Source: Kappaphycus alvarezii (lineage: Eukaryota; Rhodophyta; Florideophyceae; Gigartinales; Solieriaceae). Taken from it: 64,000 nucleotides of DNA. Location: NCBI GenBank assembly GCA_002205965.3, contig NADL03000754.1:534632-598631 (forward strand), given 5' to 3'. Positions within the stretch are counted from its first letter, which is position 1. Each line of letters starts with the position of its first letter. Below, piece by piece: positions 57,038 through 64,000 of the stretch. The notes beneath the pieces were generated by a model. That model searched no databases. It worked only from the letters and a program-made list of their open reading frames with translations, and had not been told where the DNA came from. Made by a program: the position numbers and the translations under genes.

Positions 57038-57964
57038 ATGGATCTCAACGCTGCTCGTATAACGTTCACAGGGGGCAAGAATGAAGACGTTGAGGAGTTT
57101 CTCTATACATATGTCAACGTTGTGATGCGTGAGAAGAGCGATGAAGAGAAGGCCGAAAGTATCTTCGCCTATCTTCATGGTGACGCAAAGCACAAATATA
57201 AGGCCAAGTTTATCAACGGGTGGTCTCTTAACGGGAATGGGCGTAACTTCGGTGAGGTATGTGAGTGGCTCGTGAAAGAATATGCTAAGGAGGTAGAACC
57301 AGATGAGATGATTCGTACCGCCATAGAGGCCCGGCTCAACTTCGACGATTTGTTAAGCTCATTGGTATACTTGTGTGATCTCTATGAAAAGGCTGGGTTC
57401 AACGCCCAAGCCAAGTACGGAATGCTGCGTAAGGCGGCGATGGGGGATAAGCGGCTCTCCGATTTCCTCCTCATCAAGGGCCCTCACACTTTTAATGAAC
57501 TGAAGGGTACCATAGTAGAATTTGTCAAAAATTCGGAGACGTTTCAGTCACTGAGTGAGGTACCGAGGGAAACCCGCACATCGGTGTCTATCGTACATCC
57601 TGAAAAGAATTATCAAAGGCCAGCGACTAGCGCAGCAGCATTGGAATCAGTCAGGAGCGATGTCAAAAACTTGGAAGAAAGGTTGGAAACCCGATTCGAT
57701 AATCGACTTGACATGATAACCTCGCAGTTGGAAAGCCTTACTCTTACCATTAAGAAGAACCAGTCTGGGGCCCCCAAGGCCGCAGAAGTCTGTTCCTACT
57801 GTCACAAGCCTGGACACTTTGCAAATAGGTGTCCTGATAATCCACATAGAAACACTCGTTGTGGAAAGTGCGGCGATATGGGCATCATGAAAGTAACTGC
57901 TGGTCTAAAGACAACAGAAAAGCAAATTTATCGGACGCAAGGAGCGAGTCAGGACCAGAGATGA
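57038..57964 (+). CDS. gag: gypsy-1 Gag
   Basis: 308 codons from the ATG at 57,038. The N-terminal capsid-like part (ITFTGGKNEDVEEFLYTYVN, YLHGDAKHKYK) is of the retrotransposon gag family; a coiled-coil-like stretch around residues 205-240 precedes two zinc knuckles. The first is intact (CSYCHKPGHFANRC, 57,791-57,832). The second starts CGKCGDMG, but its HHESNC half is in the -1 frame; one more G in the GGG at 57,880-57,882 would give a standard CX2CX4HX4C. So the annotated end in this frame is probably an artefact of a missing base. Gag forms the particle and binds element RNA. Confidence 0.93.
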   Translation: MDLNAARITFTGGKNEDVEEFLYTYVNVVMREKSDEEKAESIFAYLHGDAKHKYKAKFINGWSLNGNGRNFGEVCEWLVKEYAKEVEPDEMIRTAIEARLNFDDLLSSLVYLCDLYEKAGFNAQAKYGMLRKAAMGDKRLSDFLLIKGPHTFNELKGTIVEFVKNSETFQSLSEVPRETRTSVSIVHPEKNYQRPATSAAALESVRSDVKNLEERLETRFDNRLDMITSQLESLTLTIKKNQSGAPKAAEVCSYCHKPGHFANRCPDNPHRNTRCGKCGDMGIMKVTAGLKTTEKQIYRTQGASQDQR

Positions 57965-59216
57965 AAATCTTACAAAACAGAAAGGATCACAAGTTGACGG
58001 ATGCCGGTAACGTATCCATCGCTGAAGAAATCAGTCAAGTCAATGTGACAAAAAGGGATGGGGAAGGGAACATTTTATCGAAGAAACCTAGGCTAGATTA
58101 TGGAATGCTGGAACATATCCCAGCACCTGTACCTCCTCGAACCAAGAGGTCTGATCAAGTTGTTCCAGGAGTGGAGTCACTCCGGCCAAGAAGACGAAAA
58201 AGAGTAAGAAATTTAAGAATATCCCAAAGGACGTACTAGAATATGTGAAGAAGTACAATTTGGTGGCTGAGCTTGCATCAGCCCCAACTGGGATAACGTT
58301 TGGTCAACTTTTGAGGGGCGACGCAGAGGACGCGAGGAAAGAACTCAAAAAAATTATCAGGTCTAATAAGTCCGCTAAGGGTAAGAAACTGTTTCTTCAA
58401 TCGGCCTCGACAGCACCAAGACGTCTTAAACTAGTACCAGTCAAAGTATTGGGAATGCAAACCCAAGCTCTTTTCGATTCGGGCGCTGTTCCAAACCTTA
58501 TTTCAGAAACTTTGGTGACAGATCTAGGTCTTGAAATTATTCCAACTACTCGAAGAATAACTGTGGCGGATGGAACCGTATCAAAATGCATGGGCACTGT
58601 TGACAAGGTTTCCGTGTTCTTTGGGGACTCTAAAGTTGATTTAGACTTTCTTGTCATGCCTGATCTCCCTTTCGATGCAATCATTGGCTGCCCTACCATG
58701 GAAAGACTAGGGACCTGCATTGACTTGGGCAACCAAATCGTTTCAGTTAATGTTGACGGCAGAACCGTGAAGATGCCCCTGGATTTCGACAAAAGCACAC
58801 ATCCGGTAGATTTGAAAGAAACGGACAGTGAAGATTTCACTTCTAGCTATGACAGCGAAGATTCGAACCAACTAACACTTTCGGAAGTGAGAAGGGTACG
58901 CTCGGGGATACTGAACATGGCATGGGATGATTATGATTCTGGGTTTGAAACAGATGAAGACTGGAATTCTAGGGTAGGTGTGACACCTGAATGTGTTTCT
59001 TTTTGCGATAATATCGAATCAAAGGACGGAATTCGGAGCATGAAAGAAGATTACAATTGCAAGGAAAACAGGAATATATCGGATTCCATATCTGAAGATG
59101 TGAGCACGCCGGAAAAGGTCCTTCAAAATTTGAGGTTGAGAATCAAGAAGAAAAAGGGCGCCAAATGGCAGAAATCCAAGGAAAAGTGCAGCACCTTCCC
59201 GCCGCCGCCTCACTGA
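57883..59216 (+). CDS. pol: gypsy-1 aspartic protease region (frameshifted)
   Basis: After the second knuckle the reading moves to the -1 frame (to about 58,150) and again -1 to the 58,245-59,216 frame. The latter carries KDVLEYVKKYNLVAELASAP, then the active site ALFDSGAVPNLISETLV (Asp near 58,476) and DAIIGCPTMERLG, the two halves of a retropepsin that cleaves the polyprotein. An acidic spacer leads to the RT. The frame changes again near 59,140. No separate start codon is expected; translation would come from Gag-Pol. Confidence 0.88.
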
Positions 59217-60022
59217 AAATATCCGACATGTTAGCATCTTCCGAAGTAATTGCATGGAGTGTATCAGATTTAAGACAAGCAAGTGTACCGGTCACTCACT
59301 CATTTGAACTTACCGATACTCAACCAATTTACCACAGGCCTAGACGTCAACCGCCAAAATATGACCAATTTATCTCAGAGAATGTTACAAGTATGCTGGA
59401 AAATGATATCATTCGGCCAGTTTCATCCCCATGGTCATTTCCAGTTGTGGTCGCACCAAAGAAGGATGGAAAGCTGCGTTTTTGCGTCGATTACCGACAA
59501 CTGAACCAGAGAATGATACCCGATCGATTTCCGATTCCGAACATGGAGGAGATCCTCGAGGACTTGAAGGACGGGAGATACTTCACCTCAATTGATCTTT
59601 ACACTGGTTATTGGCAGATTCCATTAGATGAAAAATGTAAGGAAATAACAACTTTTACCAGCAAAGCCGGTACATTCAGGTTCGAAGTGATGCCTTTTGG
59701 TCTCATGAATGCCCCAGCTACATTCCAAAGAATGATGAACGAGGTTTTGAAAGGACTTCCATTTGCAAGAGTTTATATCGATGATGTAGTGATATTCTCA
59801 AAAACCTTGGATCAGCACATATCGCATGTCAAGACTGTGGTGGAGAAAATAGATGCGTACAGCCTGAAAATTAAGTTAAGCAAATGCTTCTTTGCGAAAA
59901 CGTCTATCCAATTACTCGGTCATATCGTCGATCAAGAGGGAATTAAAGTGGATCCAGAGAAAACGAAAAAAATCAAGTTGGCACCAGGCCCGCTTCAAAG
60001 ACGGAGGTTCGAAGCTTCTTAG
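59165..60022 (+). CDS. pol: gypsy-1 reverse transcriptase
   Basis: All main RT motifs are present: RPVSSPWSFPVVVAPKKDGK, LRFCVDYRQLNQ, SIDLYTGYWQIPLDE, MPFGLMNAPATFQRMMNEVL, and the catalytic VYIDDVVIFS near 59,774, followed by LLGHIVDQEGIKVDPEKTKK. It copies element RNA into cDNA. The frame is lost after about 60,000 (VRSFLGLASYYRRFIKDFAK is read in the next frame), then again before RNase H. The ATG at 59,165 is internal, not a true start. Confidence 0.95.
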   Translation: MAEIQGKVQHLPAAASLKISDMLASSEVIAWSVSDLRQASVPVTHSFELTDTQPIYHRPRRQPPKYDQFISENVTSMLENDIIRPVSSPWSFPVVVAPKKDGKLRFCVDYRQLNQRMIPDRFPIPNMEEILEDLKDGRYFTSIDLYTGYWQIPLDEKCKEITTFTSKAGTFRFEVMPFGLMNAPATFQRMMNEVLKGLPFARVYIDDVVIFSKTLDQHISHVKTVVEKIDAYSLKIKLSKCFFAKTSIQLLGHIVDQEGIKVDPEKTKKIKLAPGPLQRRRFEAS

Positions 60023-60159
60023 GACTGGCCTCATATTACAGAAGATTTATCAAAGATTTCGCCAAACTGCAGCACCGTTACATGCCAGCACTACGAAGAA
60101 CGGAAAATTTTATGGAACAAGGAAATGCAAACCGCATTTGAAGAGCTTAAAGATAAGCT

Positions 60160-60693
60160 ATGTGTCCCCCAGTGCTCATGTATCCAGATTTCAAGAGACC
60201 ATTTGTTGTGGAGACAGATGCCTCAGAACGGTCTTTGGGTGCCGTTTTGTCCCAAAAAGATGAAAACGGAAGACTACACCCGGTTCAATTCGCAAGTCGC
60301 ACTCTGAATGATGCGGAAAGAGAGATACTCAGTCTGCGAAAAGAAGCGCTCGCTGTTGTCTTCGCACTGAAAAAGTTTCGCGTATACCTTTTATCACTCG
60401 AGAAATTTGTCTTGATAACTGATCACCAGGCACTTAAGACAGCATTCCAAAAGAAAGATGTACATCACCGCTTGGCCCGATGGCTCGACATTTTCGCAGA
60501 ATATCGGTTTGAAATTGTGTATAGGCCCGGACGCAATAATCAGCCTGCCGATTACCTATCCCGCTTGAGGGATCCATTGATTCCAAATGAAAAAGCTTCC
60601 GAGACATCGTCGGAGTTGCCGAAGTTCAAGTGCCGATCGATAACGAGTACGAAGCTTATATTCACGGACTTATTAAATTCCTTGATGGACTAG
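60160..60693 (+). CDS. pol: gypsy-1 RNase H
   Basis: Reads LMYPDFKRPFVVETDASERS, GAVLSQKDENGRLHPVQFAS, YLLSLEKFVLITDHQALKTA and RPGRNNQPADYLSRL, the standard gypsy RNase H that removes RNA from the hybrid. The upstream CCCCC (60,166-60,170) lacks the sixth C needed to join to KLCVPPVL in one frame; an A5 run (60,590-60,594) marks the next change into the integrase frame. Confidence 0.93.
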   Translation: MCPPVLMYPDFKRPFVVETDASERSLGAVLSQKDENGRLHPVQFASRTLNDAEREILSLRKEALAVVFALKKFRVYLLSLEKFVLITDHQALKTAFQKKDVHHRLARWLDIFAEYRFEIVYRPGRNNQPADYLSRLRDPLIPNEKASETSSELPKFKCRSITSTKLIFTDLLNSLMD

Positions 60694-61897
60694 AAATGAG
60701 AAAGGTTGATCTCGAACACAGAAATTGGGTACGCAGGAACCAAAAGGCCTTTACATTGTGGAATGGGAAACTCTTCCGACACACAAAAGCCGGTCCTCGA
60801 CTAGTGGCCCCTTTGAAAGAAAGAATCAAGATCTTGAGGACTTTTCATGATGAGTTAGGGCATTGGGATCTCGAAACAACCAAAAAATTCATTACGGAGA
60901 GATTCTGGTGGCCCAGTATCCATAAGGACGTCTATAATTTCGTGAAAAGCTGTGACAACTGTCAAAAATTCACTCCGATACGAAAGTATAAGACAACCCT
61001 AAGCTTCCCAGTTTCCGCTCTCTTTGAAACCTTCTCAATTGACTTTGCCGGCCCATTCAAGGAAACCTCTTCCGGAAACAAATACCTCCTTATAGGGGTG
61101 GAACATCTTACTGGATGGCCAATAGCAGTTGCAGTTGAGGAGGCCAATGCTGAGGTGGTCCTGAGATTCATCGAAAAAGAAATAATTGAACCGTTTGGTC
61201 TTCCAAAAAGGATCATCTCAGATAACGCCCTTTGTTTTACTGCAACTTCACTGCTTCGTTTCTTGGAAGAGAAGGGATTCAGCTGAAGACAGTTCTCGCA
61301 TACGCTCCTATGTCAAACGGTAAAGCGGAGAGGATGGTTGGAACCATCAAACGAGCAATATCGAAAACTATGTCGGAGAATGAAATCCAGTGGGAAGATG
61401 CCTTACCAAAAGTGTTATACGGCTATCGTCGAAGAAGAGGAAGAAGTGGACGGTCACCGTTTGAGCTAATGTACGGAAGAGCTCCTAGAATGTTACAGAG
61501 AGATATGGAAACAAATGTTATCGATGAAGAGAGTAGAGAGGTCGAACTATTGGCCACCGAAAGCTGGAGATCACACCGCGCGCTAACACAGACAAGAAAT
61601 AAGGATGAAGAGCCTCCAGTCCAAACTTTCTCAGTCGGCTCTAAAGTACTTGTAGCACACGGAAAAGCAATGCAACAGGCTGTGAAGTGGCCGGCTTTCC
61701 AAACAAAGTACTCGAACCCTTGCATCGTCACGGAGGAAAGACACCCGCATTATAAGCTCTGTTCAAGCTCAGGGAAGAGATCAAGGAGGGCAATCCATGC
61801 ACCTCGTCTGGTCCCTTACCATCAGAGGCCTGAAGAATTCCTTCTCACACAGGACTATGCGCAACCACGGGGATACTCATCTTTAACTATAGAATGA
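60630..61897 (+). CDS. pol: gypsy-1 integrase
   Basis: Zinc domain: HDELGHWDLETTKKF then SCDNCQKF (HHCC). Catalytic core: Asp in SIDFAGPF (about 61,040), Asp in IISDNALCF (about 61,220), Glu in MSNGKAERMVGTIKR (about 61,330). The C-terminal part reads GSKVLVAHG and WPAFQTKYSNPCIV, a DNA-binding domain; no chromodomain is visible. One frame change at 61,277 (a single A where two are needed to read GIQLKT) separates the two halves. The stop TGA at 61,895-61,897 overlaps the next ATG as ATGA. Confidence 0.94.
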
Positions 61898-62495
61898 TTC
61901 CTATGGGAGGAAAAAGGGCCTGGGAATGGATCATCTCGATTACGCGTGACTACTACGAACTCCACGTAATCATCCATTTCTACATTAATATATGCCTATG
62001 TTTTCGTACGTTGAACGGACCATTGCTACCTCAAGAAGATTTCCGACTATTGATCAGAGTTCTATTCTCATTCCAAAACGGAAGGTTCACGGAAGCAGGT
62101 CCAGAGTTTGTGGAAGTCATATATCATTACTCTATAGGGAGGTATGGAATGGTAGCTATCGAGACTTGTCGCAAACATATCTGAACATTATCCGTCCAGT
62201 TTACGTATTTCTCAAGAACAACCAAGATGTGCGACTGAGAGGTTACAGCTTGCCCCCTGATATGGAATATCGACTGGTCCCGTATCCTCTATGGGAACCT
62301 TACGTTGCTCCGCTCAGAAACACAACCTCAGCTGAGACCAGATCCTCCCGAGACCGTGATGATGATACGGCAGGACCATCAAGTGATCGAGGCGGATCAT
62401 CGAAGAGGGCAAGGCGTCGGGAGCAGCGAGGAAGATCGCCAAGAAGATCGCCCAAACACCGCCTAGTCTCCCAAGGGGAAACTATGCATCCTTAA
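61894..62495 (+). CDS. gypsy-1 post-integrase ORF3, unknown function
   Basis: Starts at the ATGA overlap with integrase. NICLCFRTLNGPLLPQEDFR, RVLFSFQNGRFTEAGPEFVE and VIYHYSIGRYG are followed, after one frame change near 62,150, by LSQTYLNIIRPVYVFLKNNQ and MEYRLVPYPLWEPYVAPL. The C-terminus is Arg/Ser-rich (SKRARRREQRGRSPRRSPK), like a nuclear or RNA-binding tail. It is related in sequence to ORF4. No signal peptide, membrane anchor or fusion motif suggests an envelope. An older copy keeps it (50,929-51,345), so it is a standing part of the family. I know no homologue. Confidence 0.65.
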
Positions 62496-62533
62496 TTATT
62501 GGACGGCTACCAATTAGACGTTGGCTTCGCGAA

Positions 62534-62948
62534 ATGACAGAGGACCCTCGAGAAGCAGAAGTAATTTCCTTTTTTGTCATTAGTATTTGCATGTGCTTCC
62601 AGACCATTCACGGGGCGCACCTTACTCGTGAGGACTCAGTCCTTATGTTGCGAGTTTTTTTCTCCTTCAGATACCCGTTTCTGGACCCGTTGCCAGAAAA
62701 GTTTGCATACTACGTTTACTACCTCACATTTGGAAGGTTTGGAGAAGTGAAACGGGAGGAGCTCATTAGAGAACACTATGAAACCATACGCCGAATCTAC
62801 GAAACTCTTGACCAAGGAGATGAGCCGGTTCGCACGGTACACACTCTCTCATCATATTGGAAATGAGCTACTACCATATCCTTACAGTGAACCCTATACT
62901 CTCCCTGATGAATGGATAGAACTCCCACAAGAACAACAAGAGCAGTGA
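62534..62948 (+). CDS. gypsy-1 post-integrase ORF4, paralogue of ORF3
   Basis: From the ATG at 62,534: VISFFVISICMCFQTIHGAH, LMLRVFFSFRYPFLDPLPEK, YLTFGRFGEV and ETIRRIYETLDQGDEPVRT, parallel to ORF3 (ICLCFRTLNG..., RVLFSF, SIGRYG, IIRPVYVFLKNNQD). After a frame change near 62,860 it continues NELLPYPYSEPYTLPDEWIE to the TGA at 62,946-62,948. It lacks the Arg/Ser tail. The tandem arrangement points to duplication inside the element. Remnant also in the old copy at 51,595-51,890. Function unknown. Confidence 0.62.
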
Positions 62949-62968
62949 CGAGCCGGGACGTTCGTCTT

Positions 62969-62981
62969 GAGCGGGAGGGCG
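62969..62981 (+). promoter_or_regulatory. Polypurine tract of gypsy-1
   Basis: GAGCGGGAGGGCG directly before the 3' LTR; the same TTCGTCTTGAGCGGGAGG context occurs in the old copy near 51,990. Confidence 0.75.
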
Positions 62982-63697
62982 TGATGTGCGCAAATTCGCA
63001 CACGAAAAAATTTAGATGAGGACCATAATTGTATACAGTATTGGAACTGGGAAGATATTTTTACAGTTTTTGAATTTGCAAGATATTTTTAATTTGGGTG
63101 AGTGTGGCAAATTCATCGGTTGATTTTTTATTTTAGGACACGCTGTCATAGTGGATGTCAGTACAGTTCTAGGTTGTGGGTGATACTACGAGTGACTCTG
63201 AAAGGTCTATATAATGGCCACATCAATTCCCACCCCTGGCCGATGGGTGGCTGGCATGGGTATGGCACCTAGATATTTACCTTGAGGAAATATCTTCTAA
63301 TGGTCTCTCTGGTTCACACGATTCCCGTGAATGCGTTTTATGGTATTTAGTATGTTTGATTGAGACTTTAGGATTAGCCAAAAGTCTATATAAGCTGAGT
63401 AAAGTGCTTCCTTGAGAGGTCAAGCAAGTTGGCAGACAACTTCAGGTCAAGCTCCGAGTAGTAGGAAGTTGAGAGTCAACTTCAGACCCTAGAAAACTTT
63501 TTCCTAAGCTGGTCGCAGAGCATCAGTGGTAGACCCTGCCCCTTTTATACTTGCTTGTAGCCCTCTCAACTCTCTCCCATATACACTCCTTTTTATTTGT
63601 TCAACTATACCACGGTAGCACTTTTGTCGCTCGCAACACCTCCGTCTTGGGGTAGTTGGTTCTAAGTATCTCTTCTCCCGACGATTTACCCCTATCA
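62982..63697 (+). repeat. 3' LTR of gypsy-1
   Basis: 716 bp from TGATGTGCGCAAATTCGCAC to CCCCTATCA. Compared with the 5' LTR I count five substitutions and three small indels (GG/G, a 3-bp CTC-type loss, CC/CCC). Confidence 0.97.
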
Positions 63698-64000
63698 CAG
63701 TGTTCATGCTAGCTATCTCTTGTGTTTAGCTTATCCTGTTTGCTATCTTTATCTGCCCACGTGTTCCTTTTAGATATCCTGTGTGTCTACGTGTTCTCGC
63801 GTTCATGCTGGTCCTTTCATCAATAAGGAGACGGCTCGATCATCAACATAGATTTCTTTTTCGCAGTACACTGCTTGTGTTGTCATATTTGAGTTCAGGT
63901 AAGACTCAATTCCTGCCTAGAATGAAGTTGTAGTACTGAGTGATTCATTGTTAGAAGACAATAGCCGGGCTTTGTTTGAGTAAAGCATGTCTCCTCGCCG
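63698..64000 (+). repeat. R repeat, copy 3, right part
   Basis: CAGTGTTCATGCTAGCTATC onwards aligns with copy 2 from about 44,922 to 45,225 and continues beyond the window. The flank reads CAGT where the left flank ends CAGGT, fitting a 5-bp target-site duplication with one lost G. Confidence 0.88.

Larger units (their letters stand above)
56230..63697 (+). mobile_element. Full-length young Ty3/gypsy retrotransposon (gypsy-1)
   Basis: 7,468 bp: 5' LTR, primer-binding region, gag, protease, RT, RNase H, integrase, two extra ORFs, polypurine tract, 3' LTR. The LTRs differ by about five substitutions and three indels, so the insertion is recent. The coding region changes frame about eight times, nearly always by the equivalent of one lost base. 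It sits inside R repeat copy 3. Confidence 0.97.

Noticed and set aside
57860-57964. Programmed -1 frameshift at the Gag-Pol junction of gypsy-1
   Set aside because: The shift falls inside the second zinc knuckle, not after it, and similar one-base steps recur through pol. A missing G explains it better.
61894-62948. Envelope gene making gypsy-1 an errantivirus-like element
   Set aside because: No signal peptide, furin-like site, fusion peptide or C-terminal membrane anchor in either ORF.
1-64000. tRNA, rRNA or CRISPR features
   Set aside because: No tRNA arm signature such as GGTTCGAATCC in a cloverleaf context, no rRNA-like block, and no regularly spaced identical repeats were seen.

Overview
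This window is eukaryotic, repeat-dominated DNA. It contains retrotransposons with LTRs, primer-binding and polypurine sites, non-LTR retrotransposon ends and a DDE transposase. I saw no bacterial operons, rRNA, tRNA or CRISPR array. The host cannot be named from sequence alone. I lean towards a marine alga, perhaps a florideophyte red alga: one element family resembles the GalEa-type Ty1/copia clade known from aquatic hosts, and the one intact non-repeat reading frame has no intron. That is inference.

Layout. 1-3.9 kb: AT-rich, nothing recognised. 3.9-4.6 kb and 12.3-13.7 kb: 5'-truncated ends of a non-LTR retrotransposon whose C-terminus looks like a restriction-like endonuclease. 6.7-11.0 kb: a decayed Ty1/copia element (+). 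14.5-15.9 kb: an intact 469-aa predicted membrane protein, the best candidate for a working gene outside the repeats. 16-19 kb: a patchwork of short retrotransposon tails, a tail-to-tail inverted pair and a tandem duplication. 19.2-23.1 kb: a GalEa-like copia element (+), with relatives on the minus strand at 27.9-28.6 and 41.3-43.7 kb. 28.8-36.4 kb: four damaged gene-like units on alternating strands, one a DDE transposase. 37.1-41.2 kb: a second Ty1/copia element (-). 46.2-49.3 kb: a second Ty3/gypsy lineage (-), split by a solo LTR of the main gypsy family. 49.3-54.5 kb: older copies and LTR pieces of that main family. 56.2-63.7 kb: a young, full-length Ty3/gypsy element nested in another repeat.

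The main gypsy family is the most informative part. Its young copy has 719- and 716-bp LTRs with about five substitutions between them, then gag, protease, reverse transcriptase, RNase H and integrase. After the integrase come two extra reading frames that are related to each other and also survive in the old copy. Older LTRs of this family are longer because they carry an embedded reading frame for an acidic protein with a SUMO-interaction-like motif. In several elements, frame changes look like single missing bases in homopolymers, so some apparent decay may be assembly error.
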